From positions 1-64,000 of the forward strand of contig NZ_JAYSGI010000004.1 in the NCBI RefSeq assembly GCF_041912895.1: DNA of 64,000 nucleotides, read 5' to 3'. Of the stretch, positions 35,790 to 44,672 are shown piece after piece. The translations under genes were made by a program, and so were the position numbers. Source of the stretch: Pelagerythrobacter sp041912895. GTDB taxonomy: Bacteria; Pseudomonadota; Alphaproteobacteria; Sphingomonadales; Sphingomonadaceae. The notes beneath the pieces are model-generated. The model saw only the letters and a program-made list of their open reading frames with translations, did not search any database and was not told the origin of the DNA. Position 1 is the stretch's first letter. Each line of letters starts with the position of its first letter.

Positions 35790-36989
35790 CTAGGCCTCGG
35801 CGTCGATCCGGCGTTCCAGCCGTTTCAGCAGCGGTGTCGCGAAGGGCACGGTCAGCATCGTGCTCGCGACGGCCATCAGCAGGAGCGCGGTGAAGGCCGT
35901 GTTGGTGATCACCTGCTTGTCGAGCAGGATATTGGCGAAGATGATCATGATCAGCGCCTTGGTCTGGAGCAGCCAGCCGATCAGCGACGCCTCGCCGCGG
36001 CTCCAGCCCAGCAGGCGTCCGGCGATGCCGACACCGAGAAGCTTGCCCGCCACCGCCGCGGCGAGCAGCAGGGCCGCCGCTGCGAACACCGCCAGACCGC
36101 CCGTTTCCCACTGTGTCCTGAGGCCGGTCGAGAGAAAGAACACCGGCATGATGGTGAGGAGCACGACGTTGCGGAAGCGGTCCATCGCTTCCTCGCCGAA
36201 CCATTTCGCTTCCAGCACCGCGCCGGCCAGAAACGCGCCGACCATGTAGTGCAGGCCTGACCAGTCTCCCGCGAGGCCGCACAGCGCGAGCCAGATGAGC
36301 CCCGCCGCCCAGCGGTCACGCTCCTCCAGCCGCACCATCAGGCGCCGCATCGCCCAGGCCGCGAGAGCGAACCCGACCAGGAACATCGCCTGCCGCCCGA
36401 TCCGTTCCCAGTCGAGCAGGATCAGCGCGAGCACGCCCCAGATGGCGATATCGTCGAGGCTCGCGTAGCGCAGCACGCGCTGGCCGAGCGGGCGCCGCAG
36501 GAACTCCAGCTTTTCCATGAACAGAATGAGGATCGGCAGGGCGGTGACCGCGCAGGCCATGCCGAGCCCCAGCACGACCTGCCAGGCGGCGCCTTCCGCG
36601 CCTTGCCAGCCCGGCCATTGCAGCAGAACCACGGCGGCCAGAGATCCGAGCGCCAGTGGCATGCCCAGGGCGAGGCTCGCGGTAAGGCCGGTTTCGCGGC
36701 GGTGGGCCCAGGCCCGGGTCAGGTCGAGTTCGATCCCCGCCACCCAGACGAACAGCATCACCGCCCACCACGCCACTCCGTTTAGCGCGGTGATGACGTC
36801 GGGCTGGAACACGAAGGCGTAGTAATCGGGGAACGCCGCGCCAAGCACGCCGGGGCCGAGCAGGATGCCGCCGACGATCTGCACCACCACCAGCGGCGCC
36901 CAGTAATCGGTGCAGAACACGCGCCAGACGAGCCACGGCGCGGCGAAGATGATCAGCAGGGCGATCAGGTAGACTTCGGTGATCGTCAT
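35790..36989 (-). CDS. CPA2-type cation:proton antiporter
   Basis: A 399-residue membrane protein with about twelve helices and no C-terminal TrkA-N domain. VQIVGGILLGPGVLGAAFPD, VAGIELDL, LRYASLDDIAIWGVLALILL and MVGAFLAGAVLEAKWF are typical of the Kef/NapA CPA2 family; the two aspartates in SLDDIAIWG sit where the ion-binding residues are expected. It exchanges protons with sodium or potassium at the inner membrane. The start at ATG 36989 has a strong GAGGAG site; the extension to 37325 runs into the glycine riboswitch and is a shadow. It is divergent from the gcv operon. Confidence 0.88.
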   Translation of the reverse strand: MTITEVYLIALLIIFAAPWLVWRVFCTDYWAPLVVVQIVGGILLGPGVLGAAFPDYYAFVFQPDVITALNGVAWWAVMLFVWVAGIELDLTRAWAHRRETGLTASLALGMPLALGSLAAVVLLQWPGWQGAEGAAWQVVLGLGMACAVTALPILILFMEKLEFLRRPLGQRVLRYASLDDIAIWGVLALILLDWERIGRQAMFLVGFALAAWAMRRLMVRLEERDRWAAGLIWLALCGLAGDWSGLHYMVGAFLAGAVLEAKWFGEEAMDRFRNVVLLTIMPVFFLSTGLRTQWETGGLAVFAAAALLLAAAVAGKLLGVGIAGRLLGWSRGEASLIGWLLQTKALIMIIFANILLDKQVITNTAFTALLLMAVASTMLTVPFATPLLKRLERRIDAEA

Positions 36990-37127
36990 ATGCCCCTCTC
37001 CTCGGTTCGCCCTAGGATCGCCGCCCGCGATTGCAAGCGCGCGCAGCGAGGCGAGCAAAATAATGTCCGCCTGCATGTCCGTCCCCGATTGACCGGCGGC
37101 GCGCTTTGCGCAATCGCGGGGCACGTC

Positions 37128-37351
37128 GCCGGAAGCGATTCCGGTCTCGTCGTGGGAGAGTCCCCTTGCCGAGCGGCAGGGGGCGCCGAAGGAGCAACCG
37201 CCCCGGAAACTCTCAGGCCCACGGACCGTGGCGAGGCGTGCGACGCTCTGGAAAGCGCTTTCGTTCCGGCGAAGGCCACCGAAGGGGTAAGCCGATGGCG
37301 CGGTCTGGCGATCGCACGCGGCCAAGCTCTCAGGTTTCCCGACAGAGGGGG
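37128..37351 (+). ncRNA. Tandem glycine riboswitch upstream of gcvT
   Basis: Two consecutive glycine aptamers are visible. The first contains GTGGGAGAGTCC, CGCCGAAGGAGCAACC and GGAAACTCTCAGG. The second contains CTGGAAAGCGC, CACCGAAGGGGTAAGCC, AAGCTCTCAGG and ends with ACAGAGGGG. The paired arrangement and position just before gcvT identify a glycine-responsive ON switch for the glycine cleavage operon. Between the second aptamer and the gcvT start, nested hairpins built on CGCTTC/GAAGCG may form the expression platform. Confidence 0.93.
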
Positions 37352-37404
37352 CATGCGGCAGGGCGCTTCACGGCGAAGCGTCTTCGCGCCAGTCGGGACG
37401 ATAG

Positions 37405-38553
37405 ATGAGCGATATCGAAGAAACGGCCGAAGTGCAGCAACTCCCCCTCGACGCGTGGCACCGCGCTCAGGGCGCGCGCATGGTGCCCTTCGCGGGCTAC
37501 GAGATGCCGATCCAGTATACCGGCGATTGGGGGGGCATCGTGGCCGAGCACGAATGGACGCGCAGCCATGCGGGCCTGTTCGACGTCAGCCACATGGGCC
37601 AGTTGCTGGTGTCGGGCGAAGGCGCGGCCGAGGCGCTCGAGGCGCTGCTGCCCGGCGATATCGCGGCGCTCAAGCCGGGGCGCATCCGCTATTCGCTGCT
37701 GCTCGACGAGAATGGCGGCATCCTCGACGATCTGATGGTCACCAACGTCACGCCGGAAGGCGGCACGCCGACCTATTACCTCGTCGTCAACGGCGCGACC
37801 AAGTGGGACGATATCGCCCACTTGCGCGAACACCTGCCCGACGCGATCACCCTGACGCATCTCGACGATCAGGCGCTGCTCGCGCTGCAAGGGCCCGAAG
37901 CCGCCGCCGCAATCGCGCGGGTGTTCGGTGACGTGGCGGGCGACCTCAAGTTCATGCAGGGCACCGCGTTCACCTCCGGCGAAGTCGAGATCGGCATCGG
38001 CCGCTCGGGCTATACCGGGGAGGACGGGTTCGAGCTGTCGGTGCCCGCCGAACACGCCGAGGAGATCGCCCGGCGGCTGTGCGCGGACGAAGCGGTGCGC
38101 CCGATCGGCCTCGGCGCGCGCGATTCCTTGCGGCTGGAGGCCGGGCTGCCGCTCTACGGCCACGATCTTTCGCCCGAGACCGATCCGGTCAGCGCCGACC
38201 TCGGCTTCGCGATCAGCAAGCGCCGCCGCGCCGAAGGCGGCTTTCCCGGCGCCGAACGTATCCTCGGCCTGCTGACAAGCGGTGCCGAAACGAAGCGCGT
38301 CGGGCTCGCGCTCGACGGCCGCCTGCCCGCGCGCGAGGGTGCGCCGGTTTTCGCAGGGAAGGAACAGGTCGGCCAGCTCACCAGCGGCGGCTTCGCGCCC
38401 ACGCTCGGCCACCCGATCGCGATGGGTTACGTCGCGGCCGCCCACGCCGCACCGGGCACCGCGCTCGAAATCGAAGTCCGGGGCAAGCGCCTGGCTGCAA
38501 AGGTCGCGCCGATGCCCTTCGTTCCCCACAACTACTATCGCGGAGACAAGTGA
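37405..38553 (+). CDS. gcvT: Glycine cleavage T-protein (aminomethyltransferase)
   Basis: A 382-residue protein. MVPFAGYEMPIQYTG, HAGLFDVSHMGQLLVSG and IGRSGYTGEDGFELSVP are GcvT signatures, with the catalytic Asp in the SGYTGEDGFE context expected for the family. It transfers the methylene group from lipoyl-bound aminomethyl to tetrahydrofolate, releasing ammonia. It is the first gene behind the glycine riboswitch and overlaps gcvH through TGATG. Confidence 0.95.
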   Translation: MSDIEETAEVQQLPLDAWHRAQGARMVPFAGYEMPIQYTGDWGGIVAEHEWTRSHAGLFDVSHMGQLLVSGEGAAEALEALLPGDIAALKPGRIRYSLLLDENGGILDDLMVTNVTPEGGTPTYYLVVNGATKWDDIAHLREHLPDAITLTHLDDQALLALQGPEAAAAIARVFGDVAGDLKFMQGTAFTSGEVEIGIGRSGYTGEDGFELSVPAEHAEEIARRLCADEAVRPIGLGARDSLRLEAGLPLYGHDLSPETDPVSADLGFAISKRRRAEGGFPGAERILGLLTSGAETKRVGLALDGRLPAREGAPVFAGKEQVGQLTSGGFAPTLGHPIAMGYVAAAHAAPGTALEIEVRGKRLAAKVAPMPFVPHNYYRGDK

Positions 38554-38924
38554 TGGCCCGTTACTTCACCGACGAACACGAATGGATCGACGTCGATGGC
38601 GATACCGCCACTGCCGGGATCACCGATTACGCGCAAGGCCAGTTGGGCGACATCGTGTTCGTCGAACTGCCGGGCATCGGCAGCACGCTGAAGCGCGGCG
38701 ACGATGCCGCGGTGGTCGAAAGCGTGAAGGCCGCGAGCGACGTCTACGCCCCGATCGACGGGCAGGTGGCCGAAGTGAACGCGGCGCTGGAAGACGATCC
38801 CTCGCTGGTGAACACCAGCCCCGAGGGCGAGGGGTGGTTCTTCAAGCTGACGATCGCCGACGCATCGCAGCTCGACGGGCTGATGGACGAGGCGGGCTAC
38901 AAGAGCTTCGTCGACGGGCTTTGA
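38553..38924 (+). CDS. gcvH: Glycine cleavage H-protein
   Basis: A 123-residue lipoyl carrier. It has the standard start YFTDEHEWIDVDGDTATAGIT, then LGDIVFVELPGIG. The lipoyl lysine is in VVESVKAASDVYAP. Length is normal for the family. The start ATG shares its first base with the gcvT stop. It shuttles the aminomethyl group among the P, T and L proteins. Confidence 0.96.
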   Translation: MARYFTDEHEWIDVDGDTATAGITDYAQGQLGDIVFVELPGIGSTLKRGDDAAVVESVKAASDVYAPIDGQVAEVNAALEDDPSLVNTSPEGEGWFFKLTIADASQLDGLMDEAGYKSFVDGL

Positions 38925-38975
38925 TGTGTACGGGCCCCGCCGTGGCGCGGCGGCCCGCAAGGGACAGATAACGAG

Positions 38976-40337
38976 ATGCGCTACCTCCCCCTGACCGACG
39001 CCGATCGCGGCGCGATGCTGGCCAAGATCGGCGCCAGTTCGATCGACGACCTGTTCGTCGACGTGCCCGAGCACGCGCGGCTGTCCGGCCCGATCGAAGG
39101 CCTGCCGCTGCACGCCAGCGAGATGGCGGTCGAAAAGCACATGCGGCGGCTTTCCAAGAAGAACCTCGCCGCCGCCGATGCGCCGTTCTTCCTCGGCGCG
39201 GGGGCCTATCGCCACCACGTGCCCGCCAGCGTCGACCACGTGATTCAGCGCGGCGAGTTCCTGACCGCCTATACACCTTACCAGCCCGAGATCGCGCAGG
39301 GCACGCTGCAAATGCTGTTCGAGTTCCAGAGCCAGGTCGCGCGGCTCTACGGCTGCGCGGTGGCGAACGCGAGCATGTACGACGGATCGACCGCGTGCTG
39401 GGAAGCGGTGGCGATGGCGGGCCGGGTGACGAAGCGCAAGCGCGTGGTGCTCTCGGGCGCGCTGCACCCGCATTATGCCGAAGTCGTGAGCACGATGGCC
39501 AAGTTCACCGAGGACGAGATCGCGGGCGCGCTGCCTTCGCTGACCGCCGTACCCGACAACGACGGGCTGATTTCGCGGATCGACGACGCGACGAGCTGCG
39601 TCGTGGTGCAATATCCCGACATCCTCGGCCGCATCCCCGATCTCGCCGCGATAGCGGAGGCCGCGCACGAAAAGGGCGCGCTGCTGATCGCGGTCAACAC
39701 CGAGCCGGTGGCGCTGGGCGTGATCAAGGCACCGGGTGAGCTGGGTGCCGATATCGTCGTCGGCGAAGGGCAGGCGATCGGCGTAGGCCTGCAGTTCGGC
39801 GGGCCCTATCTCGGCCTGTTCGCGGTGCGCGATCCCAAGCACGTACGCCAGATGCCCGGCCGCCTGTGCGGCGAGACGCAGGATGCCGAAGGCAAGCGCG
39901 GCTTCGTCCTCACGCTTTCGACCCGCGAGCAGCATATCCGCCGCGAAAAGGCGACCAGCAACATCTGCACCAATTCCGGCCTCTGCGCGCTGGCGTTCTC
40001 GGTGCACATGACGCTGCTGGGCGAGGAAGGGCTGCGACGGCTCGCGGCGTGGAACCATGCGTTCGCAGGCAAGGCGGCCGATGCGCTGGCGGCGATCCCC
40101 GGTGTCGAAGTGCTGAACGACAGCTTCTTCAACGAATTCACCGTCACGCTCGGCACCGACGCGCGCGAGGTCGTGCGCCAGCTGGCGGACGACGGCATTC
40201 TCGCGGGTGTTTCGCTCGGGCGGCTCTATCCGGGGCATCCCAAATTCGCGCAGGGCCTGCTGGTCGCGGTCACAGAGACCACGACCGAGGAAGATATCGC
40301 AACGCTTGCCGCTGCGCTGCGGGAGATACTGGCATGA
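38976..40337 (+). CDS. gcvPA: Glycine dehydrogenase (decarboxylating) subunit 1
   Basis: A 453-residue subunit of the split P-protein. FLGAGAYRHHVPASVDHVIQ, TAYTPYQPEIAQGTLQ and YDGSTACWEA are characteristic of GcvPA. It forms a heterodimer pair with GcvPB, whose gene follows with an ATGA overlap, to decarboxylate glycine using PLP and load the aminomethyl group on GcvH. A 51-base gap separates it from gcvH. Confidence 0.95.
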   Translation: MRYLPLTDADRGAMLAKIGASSIDDLFVDVPEHARLSGPIEGLPLHASEMAVEKHMRRLSKKNLAAADAPFFLGAGAYRHHVPASVDHVIQRGEFLTAYTPYQPEIAQGTLQMLFEFQSQVARLYGCAVANASMYDGSTACWEAVAMAGRVTKRKRVVLSGALHPHYAEVVSTMAKFTEDEIAGALPSLTAVPDNDGLISRIDDATSCVVVQYPDILGRIPDLAAIAEAAHEKGALLIAVNTEPVALGVIKAPGELGADIVVGEGQAIGVGLQFGGPYLGLFAVRDPKHVRQMPGRLCGETQDAEGKRGFVLTLSTREQHIRREKATSNICTNSGLCALAFSVHMTLLGEEGLRRLAAWNHAFAGKAADALAAIPGVEVLNDSFFNEFTVTLGTDAREVVRQLADDGILAGVSLGRLYPGHPKFAQGLLVAVTETTTEEDIATLAAALREILA

Positions 40338-41941
40338 ACGCGCCCAACAAATCCGGCTGGAAGCCCGAGATGACCGCCGCCGACGACGGTATGCATGAAG
40401 GTCCGGCCACCGCCACCGGCAACCGCGCGCTGATGCTGGAAGAGCCGCTGATCTTCGAAATCGCGGGGAACGACACCACCGGCGTCGACCTGCCCGACAT
40501 CGGAGAGGGTGCCAACCGCCTCGGCGGGATGGAGCGCACCGCGCCGATCGGCCTGCCCGGCCTGTCCGAACCGGAAACGATCCGCCACTATACCCGCCTC
40601 AGCCGCCAGAACTACGCGATCGACCTCGGGCTGTTTCCGCTCGGCAGTTGCACGATGAAGCACAATCCGCGGCTGAACGAGAAAGTCGCGCGGATGCCCG
40701 GCTTCGCGGACGTGCACCCGCTCCAGCCCGCCTCGACCGTGCGCGGCGCGCTGGAGGTCATCAACGAACTCGCGTTCTGGCTGCTCGACCTTACCGGCAT
40801 GCACGGCGTCGCGATGAGCCCCAAGGCGGGCGCGCACGGCGAGCTGTGCGGCATCCTGTGCATCCGCGCCGCGCTGGAGGCGCGCGGGGACGCGCGCGAG
40901 GTGATCCTCGTGCCCGAAAGCGCGCACGGCACCAACCCCGCGACCGCCGCCTTCGCCGGCTACCGGGTGGAGGATATTCCGGCGAACAAGGACGGGCGCG
41001 TCGATCTCGAAGCGCTCAAGGCCCGGCTCGGGCCGGACGTCGCCGGGGTGATGATAACCAACCCCAACACCTGCGGCCTGTTCGAACGCGACATGAAGGC
41101 GATCTCCGATGCGGTCCACGCCGCCGGCGGCTTCGTCTATTGCGACGGGGCGAACTTCAACGCCATCGTCGGCAAGGTGCGCCCAGGCGACCTCGGCGTC
41201 GATGCGATGCACATCAACTTGCACAAGACCTTCTCGACCCCGCACGGCGGCGGCGGGCCGGGTTCGGGGCCGGTGGTGCTGAGCGAGGCGCTCTCGCCCT
41301 ACGGTCCACTGCCGTTTACCGCGCGCGACGGGGACGGCGTGGTTCACCTCGTCGAGGAAGAGAACGCCGCCGAGTTCGAGCATACGCAGGCGTTCGGTCG
41401 CATGACCGCGTTCCACGGGCAGATGGGCATGTTCACCCGCGCGCTCGCCTACATCCTCAGCCACGGCGCCGACGGATTGAAGCAGGTCGCGGAGGACGCG
41501 GTGCTCAACGCGAACTACATCCTGCGCAGTCTCGACGACTTGCTGGAGGCCCCCTTCGGCCCGAGCGGCCCGTGCATGCACGAGGCATTGTTCGGCGACA
41601 AAGGCTTCGGCGAGGGACTGTCAACCCTCGATCTCGCCAAGTCGCTGATCGACGAAGGCTATCATCCGATGACGATGTATTTCCCGCTCGTCGTCCATGG
41701 CGCGATGTTGATCGAACCGACCGAGACCGAGAGCAAGGCGGGCCTCGACCAGTTCATCGCCGCCCTGCGCAGCGTCGCCGAGCGCGCGAAGGCGGGCGAT
41801 GCCAGCATGAAACAGGCCCCCTACTACGCCCCGCGCCGCCGCCTCGACGAAACGCTGGCGGCAAGGAAGCCGGTGCTGGCTTGGCAGGGCGATGCCGCAC
41901 CCGCAGGCACGCCGACGCGTAGCGAGCAAGGCGGAAGCTGA
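40334..41941 (+). CDS. gcvPB: Glycine dehydrogenase (decarboxylating) subunit 2
   Basis: A 535-residue PLP subunit of the split P-protein. The PLP lysine lies in HINLHKTFSTPHGGGGPGSG, and LSRQNYAIDLGLFPLGSCTMK and ANFNAIVGKVRPGDLG are typical. It is the catalytic PLP-carrying partner of GcvPA. The end of the gene lies only a few bases before the Nmad3-type gene, which may be co-transcribed with the gcv operon. Confidence 0.95.
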   Translation: MNAPNKSGWKPEMTAADDGMHEGPATATGNRALMLEEPLIFEIAGNDTTGVDLPDIGEGANRLGGMERTAPIGLPGLSEPETIRHYTRLSRQNYAIDLGLFPLGSCTMKHNPRLNEKVARMPGFADVHPLQPASTVRGALEVINELAFWLLDLTGMHGVAMSPKAGAHGELCGILCIRAALEARGDAREVILVPESAHGTNPATAAFAGYRVEDIPANKDGRVDLEALKARLGPDVAGVMITNPNTCGLFERDMKAISDAVHAAGGFVYCDGANFNAIVGKVRPGDLGVDAMHINLHKTFSTPHGGGGPGSGPVVLSEALSPYGPLPFTARDGDGVVHLVEEENAAEFEHTQAFGRMTAFHGQMGMFTRALAYILSHGADGLKQVAEDAVLNANYILRSLDDLLEAPFGPSGPCMHEALFGDKGFGEGLSTLDLAKSLIDEGYHPMTMYFPLVVHGAMLIEPTETESKAGLDQFIAALRSVAERAKAGDASMKQAPYYAPRRRLDETLAARKPVLAWQGDAAPAGTPTRSEQGGS

Positions 41942-41954
41942 CGGGCGGCCTGGC

Positions 41955-42689
41955 TTGCGGATCGTCTTCAGCCGCAAGGGATTCGACAGCGCTTCGGGCG
42001 GCGGGGCCTCGCCGATCGTGAATGGCCGACCGCTGAGCCTGCCGATCCCGGCGGGGGCCGCCTCGCGCACGACGTATGGCGATCTCGGGCTGGGCGATCA
42101 TGCAGAGAGGGCCAGCCGGGGGCGGATCGGCGGGAGCGAGTTGTGCCATCACGATCCGATGTTCCTGGCCGGCGGGACCTGCCTGTTCGGGCAGTGCGGC
42201 GCAGCGCAGACGCATCTGGCGAACCGGGGCGTAGGCGAGGGCGACGTGTTCGTGTTCTTCGGCCTGTTCCGCGAAGAGGCGGGCGGCGAGCCGCATCACC
42301 GGATCTTCGGCTATCTCGAGGTCGAGGAGGTGGTCGATCTCGCGCGCTGTGACGGCGCCGCGCTCGCCGAATTGCAGGCGCTCGACCACCCGCACGCGAT
42401 CGCGCCGCACGCGCGCAACGACACGATCTATCGCGGGCCGGGTGTCATGGCCTCGACCGCGCCCGATGCTTTGCGGCTGACCGTGCCCGGCGGCCCGCCG
42501 AGCCTGTGGCAACGGGCCGAATGGCTGCGGCGCGGCGGGTTGAGCTATCACGATCGGGCCGACCGCTGGCTGCCCGGCGGGCGGCTGCGCAGCGTGGCGC
42601 GCGGTCAGGAATTCGTCGCCGACGTCGGCCGCCGCAAGGCCCCGCGCGAATGGCTGGCGCGGGTGCTCGCGGCGATCAGAGCGACTTGA
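41955..42689 (+). CDS. Nmad3-type putative nucleotide-modification-associated protein
   Basis: A 244-residue soluble protein with start TTG 41955, where the protein begins (M)RIVFSRKGFDSASGGGASPI, matching the opening of the Nmad3 domain family (PF18754 from memory). GRPLSLPIPAG, HHDPMFLAGGTC and GDVFVFFGLFRE are further conserved-looking blocks, with His-His-Asp and Cys residues that could bind metal. The family was defined by association with DNA base hypermodification genes, but its reaction is unknown. No other modification gene is visible nearby. It overlaps the convergent mmsB end by 14 bases. Confidence 0.68.
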   Translation: MRIVFSRKGFDSASGGGASPIVNGRPLSLPIPAGAASRTTYGDLGLGDHAERASRGRIGGSELCHHDPMFLAGGTCLFGQCGAAQTHLANRGVGEGDVFVFFGLFREEAGGEPHHRIFGYLEVEEVVDLARCDGAALAELQALDHPHAIAPHARNDTIYRGPGVMASTAPDALRLTVPGGPPSLWQRAEWLRRGGLSYHDRADRWLPGGRLRSVARGQEFVADVGRRKAPREWLARVLAAIRAT

Positions 42690-43542
42690 TGATCGCGGAG
42701 AAGTCCAGCGCGCCGTGCTCGGCGGCGAAGGCTTCGTAGAGGTCCTTTGAATGCTGGCCGAGCGGGGTGGACGTGCCTGCGGTTTCGGCGGCTTCCATCG
42801 CCAGCTTGAGGTCCTTGAGCATCAGTGCGGTCGCGAAGCCGCCCTTGTACTCGTTGTCCGACGGGCTCTGCGGGCCGACGCCGGGGACGGGGCAATAGCT
42901 GGTCATCGACCACGATTGGCCGGTCGCCTTCGACGAGATGTCGTAGAACACTTGGCTGTCGAGCCCGAGCTTCTCGGCCAGCTTGAAACCCTCGCACGTG
43001 GCGATCATCGTCGCGGCGAGGATCAGGTTGTTGCACAGCTTGGCCGCTTCGCCCGCGCCCGCGTCGCCCGCGTGGATCACCGCCTTGCCCATCGCGGAAA
43101 GGATCGGCTCGGCGCGTGCGAAAGCCTCGGCGGTGCCGCCGACCATGAAGGTCAGCGTGCCACCGTTTGCCGCCGCGATCCCGCCCGAAACCGGCGCGTC
43201 GACCATCGCGTAGCCTTGCGCGCTCGCCGCTTCGGACAGCGCGCGGGTGGTGGCGACGTCGATCGTCGAACAGTCGAGCACGATCGCGCCTGCGGGCGCA
43301 TGGCCGAATACGTCGCCTTCGAGCACCGATTTCACGATTCCGCCGTTGGGCAGCATCGTGACGACCGCCTCGACGTCCTGCACGGCCTCCTTGGCGTCGG
43401 CGAACACCACGCAGCCATTGCCCTGCGCCGTGCCGCGCGCCTCGTCGCTGAGGTCGAACGCGCGCACCTCATGCCCCGCCTTGACGAGGTTCGCGGCCAT
43501 CCCGCCGCCCATATTGCCGAGGCCGATGAAGGCGATTTTCAT
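42676..43542 (-). CDS. mmsB: 3-hydroxyisobutyrate dehydrogenase
   Basis: A 288-residue NAD-dependent dehydrogenase. The Rossmann motif is in IAFIGLGNMGGGMAANLVKAGH. DCSTIDVATTRAL and DAPVSGGIAAANGGTLTFMVGG are family signatures, and the catalytic lysine is in GAGEAAKLCNNL. It oxidises 3-hydroxyisobutyrate to methylmalonate semialdehyde, the step before MmsA. It is the last gene of the valine-degradation cluster. Confidence 0.94.
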   Translation of the reverse strand: MKIAFIGLGNMGGGMAANLVKAGHEVRAFDLSDEARGTAQGNGCVVFADAKEAVQDVEAVVTMLPNGGIVKSVLEGDVFGHAPAGAIVLDCSTIDVATTRALSEAASAQGYAMVDAPVSGGIAAANGGTLTFMVGGTAEAFARAEPILSAMGKAVIHAGDAGAGEAAKLCNNLILAATMIATCEGFKLAEKLGLDSQVFYDISSKATGQSWSMTSYCPVPGVGPQSPSDNEYKGGFATALMLKDLKLAMEAAETAGTSTPLGQHSKDLYEAFAAEHGALDFSAIIKSL

Positions 43543-43556
43543 GTTACTCTCTCCAC

Positions 43557-43802
43557 TCAAACAAGTAGCACTATCAGGCCTAGGCAAATCATTGCCGGTC
43601 CGAAGATGAGCATAAGGAGCGGCTGCAGATAGGCTGTCGCTCGATCCCACTGATTGACGGGCAGTGGCTCGGCCCTGCCTAATTTCAGGATTGCAGCTTC
43701 GATCAGACTAATACGCTCTTGGTGACGATGCTTCCAACCGGAAGCGCCGAGCCAGACAAACAGCAGCCCGAAACCGATCAGCCCAATGCCTTTGATGATC
43801 AC
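43557..43802 (-). CDS. Small two-helix membrane protein in the valine operon, unknown function
   Basis: An 81-residue protein. The start GTG 43802 overlaps the enoyl-CoA hydratase stop as GTGA and has AAGGGG upstream. Helix 1 is IIKGIGLIGFGLLFVWLGA; helix 2 is LLMLIFGPAMICLGLIVLLV. Between them is a basic then amphipathic loop (KHRHQERISLIEAAILKLGRAE). No family is recognised. Translational coupling shows it is expressed with the pathway, but nothing in its sequence indicates an enzymatic role. Codon and base use are more AT-rich than the neighbours, which may indicate recent insertion. Confidence 0.62.
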   Translation of the reverse strand: MIIKGIGLIGFGLLFVWLGASGWKHRHQERISLIEAAILKLGRAEPLPVNQWDRATAYLQPLLMLIFGPAMICLGLIVLLV

Positions 43803-44581
43803 CGCCCCTTCCACTGCCCCTCGCGCTTCTCGATGAACGCGGCCATGCCTTCGGCCTTATCCTCGCTCGCGGCGAGGATCTGAAAGATGCGGCGTTCGAT
43901 CACGAGGCCCTGGTCGAGCGTGGTCTCGAACGCGGCGTTGACCATTTCCTTGTTCGCGACCGTGGCCATCGGCGGCATTCCCGCGATCGTGGCCGCGGTC
44001 TTCAACGCTTCGTCGAGCAGGCTGTCGTGCGGCACCACGCGCGCGACGAGGCCGCTGCGCTCGGCTTCTTCGGCGTCCATCATCCGGCCGGTGAGGCACA
44101 TCTCCATCGCCTTGGCCTTGCCCACCGCGCGGGTCAGGCGCTGGCTGCCGCCCATGCCCGGCGCGACGCCGAGCTTGATCTCGGGCTGGCCGAATTTTGC
44201 CTTCTCGCTCGCGATGATGAAGTCCGCCATCATGGCCAGCTCGCACCCGCCGCCGAGCGCGAAGCCGTTGACCGCCGCGATCCACGGCTTGCGGGTCGCC
44301 TTGACCAGGTGGCTGGTCCAGCGCGCGAAGAAATCCTCGTTGTAGAATTCGGCCGCGGGCTTGTCGGCCATTTCCTTGATGTCGGCGCCCGCGGCAAAGG
44401 CCTTGTCGCCGCTACCGGTCAGCACCGCGCAACGCTGGCCGCTGTCTGCCTCGAATGCGGCGAACGCGGCGACGAGGTCTTCCAACACCTGCGAATTGAG
44501 CGCGTTCAACGCCTGCGGACGATTGAGCGTGATCAGCGTGACCGCGTCTCGCTGTTCGACGGTGATGGTTTCGTAGCTCAT
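43799..44581 (-). CDS. Enoyl-CoA hydratase
   Basis: A 260-residue crotonase. ITLNRPQALNALNSQVLEDL, FAAGADIKEMADKP and AAVNGFALGGGCELAMMADFIIA are present. Glutamates at the expected catalytic places (GGGCELAMM and QPEIKLGVAPGMGGSQRL) mark an active hydratase. In this operon it would hydrate methacrylyl-CoA to 3-hydroxyisobutyryl-CoA in valine breakdown. The start ATG 44581 is preceded by GAGAG. An inverted-repeat element lies directly upstream. Confidence 0.92.
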   Translation of the reverse strand: MSYETITVEQRDAVTLITLNRPQALNALNSQVLEDLVAAFAAFEADSGQRCAVLTGSGDKAFAAGADIKEMADKPAAEFYNEDFFARWTSHLVKATRKPWIAAVNGFALGGGCELAMMADFIIASEKAKFGQPEIKLGVAPGMGGSQRLTRAVGKAKAMEMCLTGRMMDAEEAERSGLVARVVPHDSLLDEALKTAATIAGMPPMATVANKEMVNAAFETTLDQGLVIERRIFQILAASEDKAEGMAAFIEKREGQWKGR

Positions 44582-44590
44582 TTCTCTCTC

Positions 44591-44671
44591 CGTCATCCCA
44601 GCGAAAGCTGGGATCGATTTCTGCAATGTCGATCCGCGCGGCCAGCGATCCCAGCTTTCGCTGGGATGACG
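44591..44671. repeat. Inverted-repeat intergenic element 1
   Basis: Two 25-base arms (44591-44615 and 44647-44671) are exact reverse complements separated by 31 bases. Each arm also contains its own palindrome, ATCCCAGC-GAAA-GCTGGGAT. The sequence type is a well-known dispersed intergenic repeat of alphaproteobacterial and other genomes; translated, it gives peptides like IPAFAGMT. It would fold into a long hairpin in the transcript between two valine-pathway genes. Confidence 0.88.
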
Positions 44672-44672
44672 G

